Source: Desulfovermiculus sp041686195
Lineage (GTDB): Bacteria > Desulfobacterota > Desulfovibrionia > Desulfovibrionales > Desulfothermaceae
Direction of reading: 5' to 3'
NCBI GenBank assembly: GCA_041686195.1
Contig: JAWLEI010000001.1
Location: 151,759 to 215,758 of the forward strand
DNA length: 64,000 bases
The position numbers and the translations under genes are program-made. How positions within the stretch are numbered: the first letter of the stretch is position 1; every line of letters begins with the position of its first letter. Under the pieces are notes generated by a model. It did no database searches, was not told where the DNA came from, and worked only from the letters and a program-made list of their open reading frames with translations. Below are positions 1 to 7,786 of the stretch, piece by piece.

Positions 1-2
1 CT

Positions 3-2255
3 GTCCTCACGGCCGCGGCAACCTACCAGAGCCAGGATCAAAGCATCCATTCCAAGCTTCAGCTGGAAGCTGGAAGTCTGCAGTGGCTGCAGGCCTTCAC
101 CCCTTCCAGGGCTCAAGGAGGCCTTGATATGAACGCTGAGGTCAACGGCCCCCTGTCCCAACCTCAGATATCTGCCGCCGGCCGGGTCCGAGACCTGCAA
201 ATGGCCGAGACAGCAATTGACTCCCTTGATTTTCAGACTGACCTCAAAGATGCAAAGACCTTCACAGGGAGCCTGGAACTGGAAGGGGAAAACGTGCGCT
301 ATGGTGACACTCGGATAAGCCACCTGGACGTAGAGGCCGAAGGGTCCCAGGGTCAGATCAAGGCCTTATGCGCGGTTTCCGGCAAGACAGGTGAAGATTT
401 TGACTTGCGCACCCAGGCCCAGATCACCGACCGGGAGGATTCTTTGCGCATAACTTTGCCTCAAGGGCAGGGGCATTACGGGGAGCTGCCGCTTTCCTGG
501 TCCCATCCTTTGCAAGCCGCCCAGGCTGAACAAGGTTGGGAACTGAGCTGGCCGGAACTCCACCTGGGCCAGGGCACAGTATCTATCCAGGGAAAGTCCG
601 AAGGAAATGCTGTGCACGGATCGGTCCAGGCCCAAAACATTGATCTGAATACACTGCCCCTTGCTCCTGGCTCTGATTTCACCGGGCAGGCTGATCTTGA
701 AATCCAGCTCTCCGGGAGCAGAAGCGCCCCAGTTGTCCACCTCGATACCCGGATACGGAACCTGCAGTCCCAAATCGGACAGGCCGAGGACCTGCCCAAA
801 TTGAATGTCCAGGCTGCAGGGACTTTAGACAGCAAAGAGCTGCAGGCTGAAGTCTCTGTGGATGGGGATAAAGCCTTTGATCTCCAGAGCAGGCTGAATC
901 TCCCTGTCGACTTTGCCCTCCATCCCTTCCAATTCCAGCCAAAGGGGAGCGTCTCCGGTCAAATCCAGGGACAGGCCGATCTGCAGGTCCTGTCCGCCAG
1001 TCTGCCCCTGGACGGACAGGATCTGGCCGGCACCCTGTCCATGGACATCTCATGCTCCGGTTCCCTGCCCCTTCCCGAACTCCACGGAGAGTTGCAGCTT
1101 GCCCAGGGCAAATTCGAAAACGTGCAAACTGGGACCTTACTCCAGGAAATTCAAACCGTCATCCATCTTCAGGGGCACCGGGCAGTTATAAGTGAAATGC
1201 AGGCCACGGACGGCGAGCAGGGAAAAATCCAGGTTGCTGGAGAACTTGGCTTTGCTCCTGATCAGGATATATCCTATTCCCTGACCACCAGCCTGGATCA
1301 GGCCACCCTGGTCAGAATGGAACCAGCTACAGCCACTCTCAGTGGTTCCGTTGACCTCCAGGGCACTCCGTCTGGAGCAGATATCACGGGCGATCTCAAG
1401 GCATTTCCGGTGGAGATCGGCCTGCCTGACCCTGCACCATCCGGCTTGGATGGCTTGACAATCATCCAAGCCGGGGAACAGAAAAAATCAGAACTGGATT
1501 TTAATGGTCAGGACACTCCTTCTTTTGCCCAAAGCACAAACCTGGATTTGCAGGTGAATATACCCGGTGGATGTTATGTTCGCGGCCGGGGGCTGGACTC
1601 GGAATGGGAAGGGGATCTGCACATCCAAGGCACAGCTGCCCAGCCCCGTATATCCGGGTATATAGCTATTGTACGCGGCCATCTGAATTTATTGACTAAA
1701 CGATTCACCCTGGATGAAGGCCGGGTGACCTTTCTGTCCCGGTTTCCGCCTCAGCCGGAGCTGGATCTGACCGCCCTCACATCAGTCCGGGACCTGCAGG
1801 CCAAGATTCACATCACTGGACCAGCCACAGAACCATCCCTGACCCTGAGCTCTGAGCCGGCCCTGCCCCGGGACGAGATCCTGGCCCGGATCCTCTTTAA
1901 TCGCGATTTGAGCCAAATCACCCCTGTCCAGGCCGTGAAGCTGGCCCTAGCCGTACGCACCCTGACCAGCGGGGGAAATGGCGGCTTCATGACCAGCCTT
2001 CGCCAGAATATGGGCCTGGATGAGCTGACAATCGAAACCCAGCAATCGCACTCAGACAGTGAAGATTCCTCCCAGGTCACACTTGGAGCTGGAAAATATC
2101 TGAGTGAGGATATATACTTTAAGGTTGAAAAAGGGCTGGAAGAAGATTCAGGTCGGGCCACTGTCAATATTCAGCTCACTCCGCGCTTCTCTGTTGAGTC
2201 CACAGCCGGTTCTGAACACCAAGGTCTGTATATATCCTGGTCCTATAGCTATTGA
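3..2255 (+). CDS. tamB: TamB-like translocation/assembly protein, C-terminal part
   Basis: The reading frame is open from the first bases of the window, so this is the 3' part (about 750 residues) of a longer gene whose start lies outside. TamB family proteins span the periplasm and work with an Omp85 partner in outer-membrane protein or lipid transport. The repetitive beta-rich, Gln/Gly/Leu-rich sequence and the C-terminal block (GYIAIVRGHLNLLTKRFTLDEG region, then ARILFNRDLSQITPVQAVKLA region, ending ISWSYSY) are typical of the DUF490/TamB C-terminal domain, which ends in an aromatic residue. The first internal ATG (129) is not a plausible start because homologous-looking sequence continues upstream. 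The partner gene is not visible. Confidence 0.85.
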   Translation, partial: VLTAAATYQSQDQSIHSKLQLEAGSLQWLQAFTPSRAQGGLDMNAEVNGPLSQPQISAAGRVRDLQMAETAIDSLDFQTDLKDAKTFTGSLELEGENVRYGDTRISHLDVEAEGSQGQIKALCAVSGKTGEDFDLRTQAQITDREDSLRITLPQGQGHYGELPLSWSHPLQAAQAEQGWELSWPELHLGQGTVSIQGKSEGNAVHGSVQAQNIDLNTLPLAPGSDFTGQADLEIQLSGSRSAPVVHLDTRIRNLQSQIGQAEDLPKLNVQAAGTLDSKELQAEVSVDGDKAFDLQSRLNLPVDFALHPFQFQPKGSVSGQIQGQADLQVLSASLPLDGQDLAGTLSMDISCSGSLPLPELHGELQLAQGKFENVQTGTLLQEIQTVIHLQGHRAVISEMQATDGEQGKIQVAGELGFAPDQDISYSLTTSLDQATLVRMEPATATLSGSVDLQGTPSGADITGDLKAFPVEIGLPDPAPSGLDGLTIIQAGEQKKSELDFNGQDTPSFAQSTNLDLQVNIPGGCYVRGRGLDSEWEGDLHIQGTAAQPRISGYIAIVRGHLNLLTKRFTLDEGRVTFLSRFPPQPELDLTALTSVRDLQAKIHITGPATEPSLTLSSEPALPRDEILARILFNRDLSQITPVQAVKLALAVRTLTSGGNGGFMTSLRQNMGLDELTIETQQSHSDSEDSSQVTLGAGKYLSEDIYFKVEKGLEEDSGRATVNIQLTPRFSVESTAGSEHQGLYISWSYSY

Positions 2256-2370
2256 TCGGGCACAGGACTCCCGGGGGATTGACGTGCTCTGGTATGAACA
2301 AGATCCAACTTGTTCGTCATTCCAGCTCAGGCGGGAATCCAGAGCAGATAGAGCGGCTTTATCCCAGATT

Positions 2371-2441
2371 GCCCGGCACTCACTTGCAGTGTGAATGTTC
2401 CAGGTAAGCAAAGAAAGTTATCCTGCAAGTGAGTGCCGGGC
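2371..2441. repeat. Inverted-repeat hairpin element with CCGGCACTCACTT ends
   Basis: Arms of 19 nt (2371-2389 and 2423-2441) are perfect reverse complements around a 33-nt centre. The 13-nt core CCGGCACTCACTT of the arm recurs as the arm of a second hairpin at 60376-60478, which has a different and longer centre. Shared ends with unrelated interiors suggest a small terminal-inverted-repeat element. No T-run follows, so terminator function is not supported. It lies downstream of tamB. Confidence 0.6.
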
Positions 2442-2500
2442 CGGGCAATGACAGAGGGGTTAAGCCCTCAGTTTCATTCATGATCAATCAGGCAAGTTCT

Positions 2501-2555
2501 CTTTTTGCCCGCTTTGGGGCAAAAATATTTCAGATTTGCCGGAGGCAAAGCTGAA
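2501..2555. repeat. Double-hairpin intergenic repeat, copy A
   Basis: Two adjacent palindromes: TTTTTGCCCG/GGGGCAAAAA around a short loop, then TTTCAG-ATTTGCC/GGCAAA-GCTGAA. Nearly the same sequence occurs at 44737-44791, a reverse-oriented diverged copy at 23335-23392, and the second hairpin alone at 7744-7782. All are intergenic. The family resembles REP/BIME-type repeats in organisation. Confidence 0.65.
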
Positions 2556-2639
2556 CTCGGCCGGCCTCCCAGGAGGAGCATCCCGGCAAACTCCCACTTG
2601 AGAAACCAATATATATCCCTCCAGAGCCTGAATGCTTAC

Positions 2640-3032
2640 CAAATAAGGGCACTGATATCAATATAGCTTGATATTTGCATATCTTTTTTTCTCATACTTC
2701 CTGTTCTCAGGGCTTTTCAGTTCTCAAGAATCGCGCTTGGGGAAAAAAAATAACGACTTTTGGTTTTTCCCAGTTCATTATCAGGACCTCAGAAAAGAAC
2801 TCTCACATGACTATCAGCCTCTCTCTTATTTAATTCTATTCATTTTACATGCACAATTTGTTATAAACTGCATTTTTTAAATGTATTTTGAATATACTTT
2901 TACTGTTTAAATACCTACTAGGCGTATATCATATCTAGTTTTTCTACAAAAAATACTTCTCATATTTCGACCTGCATTTTTTTCCATTTTCCGATCCATT
3001 TTTTTTATAATTTTAAAATTTTCATATTTCCC
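2640..3032. other. AT-rich intergenic block with a palindrome
   Basis: About 390 nt of markedly AT-rich DNA without a credible gene; a 70-codon open frame (2668-2880) has no ribosome-binding site and looks like chance. A clear palindrome, ATATCAA-tatagc-TTGATAT, lies at 2655-2674 and could be a dimeric regulator site. It is almost 400 nt upstream of the predicted metK promoter, so its target is uncertain. Confidence 0.4.
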
Positions 3033-3061
3033 TTGACAGCGCACATACCCCCCTGTATATT
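3033..3061 (+). promoter_or_regulatory. Predicted sigma-70 promoter of metK
   Basis: TTGACA (3033-3038), a 17-nt spacer, then TATATT (3056-3061): a full -35 match and 5 of 6 at -10, at the boundary of the AT-rich block. Transcription would begin near 3068, leaving a leader of about 400 nt before metK. Confidence 0.6.
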
Positions 3062-3067
3062 GCCATC

Positions 3068-3468
3068 ACATTCAGGCTGAGCCTATGGTTTATTTTTTTG
3101 CCATTTCGTGATCTCTGGCCAGGTGAGATGAGGCCTGAGAACGTGGTGGGCAAGCTTTTTGAACAGGCTGAGCAACTGCTTGCGAGGCCAAGATGAACAA
3201 TCAGCAAACTCAGGCCTTGAATGCCTAAACCAATGCACGCAACGCATATCCGTTCAACGGTCTTCGCCCCCGACCCAAGCGAAATGTATCGCTTGGGCTC
3301 GCTTGCCTTTTACTGACCCCAATGCTCTCGGCAACCAGGGCTCTTTTCAGCCCAACCCAACGCAGTGTGCCCTGCAGGGTCAGTGGTGTTGCGGACCTGG
3401 CGTTGTGATCAGGCATCGATCAGCTGAGACTTGTTGAAAGGAAAAACTCAAAAATGAAGGAGAAAGCA
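3068..3468 (+). promoter_or_regulatory. Long structured 5' leader of metK, class not recognised
   Basis: If the promoter at 3033-3061 is used, metK has a leader of about 400 nt. It contains a perfect 8-bp hairpin (CCCAAGCG 3274-3281 with CGCTTGGG 3290-3297) and a longer-range pairing CTGACCC (3313-3319) with GGGTCAG (3377-3383) enclosing a GGGCT/AGCCC hairpin. I could not match SAM-I, SAM-II or SAH riboswitch consensus sequences. The next gene makes S-adenosylmethionine, so a ligand-sensing leader is a reasonable but untested idea. Confidence 0.35.
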
Positions 3469-4638
3469 ATGTTTGGAACCCCAGGAAAATACATGTTTAC
3501 TTCCGAATCTGTGACCGAAGGCCATCCGGACAAGGTTGCTGACAAGATCTCAGATTCCATTCTGGACAATCTTATTGTCCAAGACCCGGAATCCAGGGTG
3601 GCCTGCGAAAGCCTGGTTACCACCGGGCTAGTCTTTGTGGCTGGGGAAATCACCTCCAATGGATTCGCCGACTTCCCTCAAATCGCCCGTCAGACAGTAA
3701 AAGATATCGGATATGACAGCTCGGATATGGGTTTTGACTGGGAAACCTGTGCCGTTATTTCCTCCATTGACAAGCAGTCTGCAGACATTGCCCAGGGTGT
3801 GGATCGCAAGAGTCCTGAAGAACAAGGGGCTGGGGACCAAGGAATGATGTTCGGCTACGCCTGCAGAGAGACCGAGCCCTTGATGCCCGCTCCCATCCAT
3901 TATGCCCACAAGCTCAGCCGTCGTCTGACCTATGTGCGCAAAAAAGGGATCCTGGACTACCTGCGTCCGGACGGAAAGACCCAGGTAGCCATGGAATACG
4001 AAAACGGGAAGCCGGTGCGCATTGACAACGTGGTGGTCTCTTCCCAGCACGATGATAAGGTTTCTTATGAAGACCTCAAAGAAGGCATCAAGCGGGAGGT
4101 CATTCGCAAGTCCCTGCCGGAAGAATTTATCGATGAGAAATTGCGCATCTTCATCAATCCTACCGGTCGGTTTGTGGTTGGTGGGCCTCTGGGTGACTGT
4201 GGTGTTACTGGCCGAAAGATCATCCAGGACACCTATGGCGGCATGGGCGGCCACGGTGGCGGCGCCTTTTCCGGCAAGGACCCCTCCAAGGTTGACCGTT
4301 CTGCCGCTTATATGGCCCGTTATGTAGCCAAAAACGTGGTGGCCGCCAACCTGGCCGAGATCTGCGAAGTCCAGTTGGCATACGCCATCGGAATGGCCGA
4401 CCCGGTCTCTGTTTTGGTCACCGCCCGCGGCACCGGGGAAGTGGACGATACCACCCTGACCAATGCCGTGCGGGAAGTCTTTGATCTTCGGCCCTACTAT
4501 ATCCTGGAGCGCCTCAATCTGAAACGGCCTATCTTTAAGGATACCTCCTGCTATGGCCATTTCGGCCGGGAGAACCCCAACTTTTCCTGGGAGCAAACCG
4601 ATTCGGTCCAGGACCTGCGCACGGCCTGCAAAGTCTAG
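3469..4638 (+). CDS. metK: S-adenosylmethionine synthase
   Basis: Makes S-adenosylmethionine from methionine and ATP in the cytoplasm. At 389 residues it matches the family length. The N-terminal TSESVTEGHPDKVADKISD motif, the GAGDQGMMFGYA motif (ATP site) and the GGGAFSGKDPSKVDRS glycine-rich loop are all present. The start at 3469 is chosen because AAGGAG (3457-3462) sits 6 nt upstream; an in-frame ATG at 3454 has a poorer site. A terminator follows at once, so the gene seems monocistronic, but it lies beside genes that recycle or spend SAM (adenosine-kinase-like enzyme, dimethylglycine methyltransferase, MetE-like protein). Confidence 0.97.
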   Translation: MFGTPGKYMFTSESVTEGHPDKVADKISDSILDNLIVQDPESRVACESLVTTGLVFVAGEITSNGFADFPQIARQTVKDIGYDSSDMGFDWETCAVISSIDKQSADIAQGVDRKSPEEQGAGDQGMMFGYACRETEPLMPAPIHYAHKLSRRLTYVRKKGILDYLRPDGKTQVAMEYENGKPVRIDNVVVSSQHDDKVSYEDLKEGIKREVIRKSLPEEFIDEKLRIFINPTGRFVVGGPLGDCGVTGRKIIQDTYGGMGGHGGGAFSGKDPSKVDRSAAYMARYVAKNVVAANLAEICEVQLAYAIGMADPVSVLVTARGTGEVDDTTLTNAVREVFDLRPYYILERLNLKRPIFKDTSCYGHFGRENPNFSWEQTDSVQDLRTACKV

Positions 4639-4648
4639 ATTCATCTGA

Positions 4649-4678
4649 AAAAGCCTGTTCTTGTCGGGACAGGCTTTT
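4649..4678 (+). terminator. Terminator after metK
   Basis: AAAAGCCTGT and ACAGGCTTTT form a 10-bp stem over a 10-nt loop directly after the metK stop codon, with the T-tract in the 3' arm. It separates metK from the following gene. Confidence 0.65.
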
Positions 4679-4769
4679 CCCAACCCTGAAAACCCGCTCG
4701 CTTATTTCACAACCTGCTGCAAAACACTTTTTGCAAAGCCAACAATCAACCGAACCTGGGACATAACTT

Positions 4770-5696
4770 ATGAGCATATATGTATCCGGATCCTTGGCTT
4801 ATGACCGGATCATGAATTTTCCGGACAAGTTTTCCAATCACATCCTTCCAGACAAATTACATATCTTAAATGTCTGCTTTCTGGTTCAAGATCTGGAAGA
4901 GCGGTTTGGAGGTACAGCCGGGAATATCGCCTATTCTTTGGCGCTTTTGGATGAAAAGGCAACCATTCTTGCTGCGGCTGGCAGCGACTATGAACGCTAC
5001 CAGAAGTGGCTGAATAAGCACGGCATTAGCCAGGACGGAATCCGAACGGTCCAGGATGCGCCAACTGCCAGCGCCTACATCACAACCGACTATGCGGACA
5101 ATCAGATTACAGCCTTTAATCCAGGGGCTATGAACGTACCGACCAACGGCTTGTTTACTGACTTTGATACCTCCTCTGGACTGGCCATTGTTTCCCCTGG
5201 CAATCTCCAGGATATGGAGAAATATCCGGAGATATACCGGGGAAAAGGCATCCCCTTTATCTTTGATCCCGGCCAGAACATTCCGGCCTTTTCCGGGGCC
5301 CAGCTCAAAGCAATGATCAAAGGCGCTCAAATCCTTATCGCCAACGACTATGAGCTCAGCCTGATCATGCAGAGTACCGGCCTGGATAAGATCGGCCTTC
5401 TGCAGTTGACCTCAGCCATCATCACCACCCTGGGGGAAGAGGGATGCGTGGTCACTGAGCAATCCTCTGAACAAAAGGTCCCGGCTGTGAAGGTCAAGGA
5501 TGCCCAAGATCCAACCGGGTGCGGAGATGCCTTCAGGTCAGGCTTGATCAAGGGTCTGCTTTTGGACAAAGATCTGAAGGATGCAGCCAAACTCGGGGCG
5601 ACATGCGCCAGTTTTTGCGTTGAGCACAAAGGCACCCAGGAACACCGGTTCACTGTTGACCAGTTTTGGAACCGTTTCGCCTCTGCATATGAATAA
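4770..5696 (+). CDS. PfkB-family sugar/nucleoside kinase, adenosine-kinase-like
   Basis: A 308-residue ribokinase-fold kinase. The PfkB signature 1 region is seen as FGGTAGNIAYSLALL (about residues 46-60) and signature 2 as DPTGCGDAFRSG (from residue 247), with the catalytic Asp253; the usual DTAGAGD-type Ala/Gly is Cys here. The context (metK before, a SAM-dependent methyltransferase 12 nt after) favours adenosine as substrate: methylation yields S-adenosylhomocysteine, whose hydrolysis releases adenosine that must be removed. This is inference from neighbours; ribokinase or other nucleoside kinase activity is possible. The ribosome-binding site is weak. Confidence 0.75.
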   Translation: MSIYVSGSLAYDRIMNFPDKFSNHILPDKLHILNVCFLVQDLEERFGGTAGNIAYSLALLDEKATILAAAGSDYERYQKWLNKHGISQDGIRTVQDAPTASAYITTDYADNQITAFNPGAMNVPTNGLFTDFDTSSGLAIVSPGNLQDMEKYPEIYRGKGIPFIFDPGQNIPAFSGAQLKAMIKGAQILIANDYELSLIMQSTGLDKIGLLQLTSAIITTLGEEGCVVTEQSSEQKVPAVKVKDAQDPTGCGDAFRSGLIKGLLLDKDLKDAAKLGATCASFCVEHKGTQEHRFTVDQFWNRFASAYE

Positions 5697-5708
5697 GGAG
5701 GAGTAACC

Positions 5709-6545
5709 ATGACCGATACATCGACAGCTGTGGAAACAGCCCGGGAATATTACAACAGTCACGATGCCCATACCTTTTACAATACCATCTGGGGCGGCGA
5801 AGACCTGCACATAGGCACCTACCGCCTCCCGGAAGACACCATCTTTGATGCCAGCAGGCGCACTGTGCAGAAAATGGCCGCCCTCTCGGCCAACCTGACC
5901 GATCGCTCCTGGGTCTTGGACCTAGGTTCCGGAATCGGGGGCAGTGCCCGCTATCTGGCCAAGACTTCCGGCTGCCGGGTTGTGGCCTTGAATTTAAGCG
6001 AGGTGGAGAACGCAAGACACCGGAGCATGAACAAGGAACAGGGGGTCGATCACCTCATTGAGGTCATAGACGGCAATTTCGAATCCATTCCCAAAGAGGA
6101 TTCATCCTTTGATCTGGTCTGGTCCCAGGACGCCATCCTGCATAGCGGCAATCGGGCCCAGGTGCTGTCCGAGGCCAGCAGGGTCCTCAAATCCGGGGGA
6201 GAGATGATCTTTACCGACCCCATGCAGACAGAGGACTGTTTCCAGGAATTTTTAGATCCCATTTTGAAGCGCATTTTCCTGCAATCCCTGGCTACTCCAA
6301 GCTTTTACCGCCAAACCGCCCTGGAGCTGGACCTGGAATTGCTGGGCTACGACAATCAGCCCCAGCAATTGGTCAACCACTACGCCAAGGTCTTGGAAGA
6401 GACTGCGCACCGGGAACAGGGCCTCAAGGAGAAAGGGGTCAGTGAGGAGTACATTGCCCATATGAACGAAGGGCTTAAGAACTGGGTTCTGGGAGGTACT
6501 TACGGCCATCTGACCTGGGGTATTTTCCATTTTCGAAAGAAATAG
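5709..6545 (+). CDS. Sarcosine/dimethylglycine N-methyltransferase (glycine betaine synthesis)
   Basis: A 278-residue class I SAM-dependent methyltransferase that closely resembles the sarcosine/dimethylglycine methyltransferases of halophiles such as Halorhodospira, in length and across most of the sequence: the REYYNSHDAHTFYNTIWGG start, the WVLDLGSGIGGSARYLA SAM-binding motif (residues 68-84), MNKEQGVDHLIEV, FDLVWSQDAILHS and the C-terminal LTWGIFHFRKK. These enzymes convert sarcosine to dimethylglycine and then to betaine, a compatible solute. The partner glycine/sarcosine methyltransferase is not in the window. AAGGAGGAG precedes the ATG, 12 nt after the kinase stop, so the two are probably co-transcribed. 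Confidence 0.9.
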   Translation: MTDTSTAVETAREYYNSHDAHTFYNTIWGGEDLHIGTYRLPEDTIFDASRRTVQKMAALSANLTDRSWVLDLGSGIGGSARYLAKTSGCRVVALNLSEVENARHRSMNKEQGVDHLIEVIDGNFESIPKEDSSFDLVWSQDAILHSGNRAQVLSEASRVLKSGGEMIFTDPMQTEDCFQEFLDPILKRIFLQSLATPSFYRQTALELDLELLGYDNQPQQLVNHYAKVLEETAHREQGLKEKGVSEEYIAHMNEGLKNWVLGGTYGHLTWGIFHFRKK

Positions 6546-6658
6546 GGCCTGCCCAAAGCGTGGATGGCACGTGAAACGAGCGGGAATTTATTTCCCGCAC
6601 TGCTGAAGTCAGTTTATTCCTGTACTTGGAATCTCTAATATTTATAAGGTTGCCTTGT

Positions 6659-7732
6659 ATGAGCCAAACCATGTTCCAACCCTCTTGCCGCCCTGTGCTC
6701 ATTGGGAGTATCCCTTTACGGGATCATCGGCAAGCCACTGAACTCATACTGGAGTCCACTCCGGAAATCCCGCTCTGGGCCCAACTCCCGGTCTTTGCCC
6801 AGGAAGGCATGATGGCCCAGTTTCTGCCAGGCCTGCCCGGATGGACCAAATCCGGGGATCAGGAATATGTAAATACTGCGTCCGAGTCCTTTGAGGACGA
6901 GCTGGTCTCTTTTTATGAGCAGTATATGGCGGCCTCCGAGGGAGAGCAGGCCCTGGACGATACCCGGTTCATTTTGGACGATTCCCGGGCCAAAGGCTTT
7001 TCCACCTTGATCCAGATGCTCAAGGAAAAAAAGCCGGATCTCTTTGCAGTCAAAGGGCAGATCACCGGACCGATTACCTTTGCCACCGGGGTTAAGGATC
7101 AAGACAAGCGGGCCGTATTTTACGATGATCAACTCCGGGACGCGGCAGTCAAGCTCTTGGCCTTGAAAGCCGCCTGGCAGGTAGAACATTTAAGCCAATT
7201 TGATGTCCCGGTCATTGTCTTCTTGGACGAGCCCGCCCTGGCCGGCTTCGGTTCATCCGAGTTCATCAGCATTTCCAAGCAGGACGTCTTGGATTGTTTA
7301 AATGAGATTATAGACCAGATCCACAGCCACAAGGGCCTGGCCGGGGTACATGTCTGCGCCAATGCCGACTGGACTGTCATTCTGGACTCCAAAGCGGATA
7401 TCTTGAGTTTCGACGCCTATACCTATTTTGACAAGCTGGCCATCTACAGCCAGGACCTGACCAGCTTTATGGATCGGGGAGGAATCATCGCCTGGGGCAT
7501 TGTTCCCACCCTGGAGCCGGAAGATATTGAAAAGGAAACAACTCAATCACTGCTTCACCAGCTCCGGGCCAAATTCGACCACCTGATCGGATTGGGTATT
7601 GACCGGGAGAAGCTCCTGGCTCAATCCATGATCACCCCGAGCTGCGGGACTGGATCATTGTCTGAAGAGCAGGCCCGAAAGGTCCTTGATCTGACCCGGG
7701 AAGTCTCTTTGGCAGTGCGCAGTGAGCTGTAA
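6659..7732 (+). CDS. Short (core) cobalamin-independent methionine synthase-like protein
   Basis: A 357-residue member of the MetE/UROD-like TIM-barrel superfamily, about half the size of classical MetE because the N-terminal domain is absent. The candidate zinc ligands are visible: His231 and Cys233 in GVHVCANADW, and Cys329 in TPSCGTG. Such core-MetE proteins transfer a methyl group to homocysteine, in some anaerobes from a corrinoid protein rather than methyltetrahydrofolate; the donor here is unknown. Start 6659 is chosen (MSQTMFQPS) with AAGG about 10 nt upstream; an upstream in-frame ATG at 6626 has no good site. It would regenerate methionine for metK in the same neighbourhood. Confidence 0.75.
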   Translation: MSQTMFQPSCRPVLIGSIPLRDHRQATELILESTPEIPLWAQLPVFAQEGMMAQFLPGLPGWTKSGDQEYVNTASESFEDELVSFYEQYMAASEGEQALDDTRFILDDSRAKGFSTLIQMLKEKKPDLFAVKGQITGPITFATGVKDQDKRAVFYDDQLRDAAVKLLALKAAWQVEHLSQFDVPVIVFLDEPALAGFGSSEFISISKQDVLDCLNEIIDQIHSHKGLAGVHVCANADWTVILDSKADILSFDAYTYFDKLAIYSQDLTSFMDRGGIIAWGIVPTLEPEDIEKETTQSLLHQLRAKFDHLIGLGIDREKLLAQSMITPSCGTGSLSEEQARKVLDLTREVSLAVRSEL

Positions 7733-7743
7733 GCTCGGAGCAG

Positions 7744-7782
7744 TAATTTTTCAGTCTTGCCAGAGGCAAGACTGAAAAATTA
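7744..7782. terminator. Bidirectional terminator, related to the double-hairpin repeat
   Basis: A perfect 17-bp stem (TAATTTTTCAGTCTTGC with its complement) over a 5-nt loop lies between the convergent metE-like gene and the helicase gene. A/T tracts on both sides would allow termination in both directions. Its core TTGCC-NGA-GGCAA matches the second hairpin of the repeat family at 2501, 23335 and 44737. Confidence 0.75.
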
Positions 7783-7786
7783 CCAC

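Noticed and set aside
2668..2880. A 70-codon hydrophobic open frame
   Set aside because: AT-rich sequence gives Phe/Leu/Ile by chance; no start signals and no family features.
3313..3383. SAM-I riboswitch upstream of metK suggested by CGGCAACC-like text
   Set aside because: The rest of the SAM-I core (GAGAG, GGAGGGAC and GATGAA elements in order) is missing.
3628..4683. A 351-codon open frame antisense to metK
   Set aside because: It mirrors the metK codons, has no family resemblance and no ribosome-binding site; metK is certain.
6580..6598. Hairpin GCGGGAA/TTCCCGC as terminator after the methyltransferase
   Set aside because: There is no T-run, and the stem is short; the operon may continue into the MetE-like gene.
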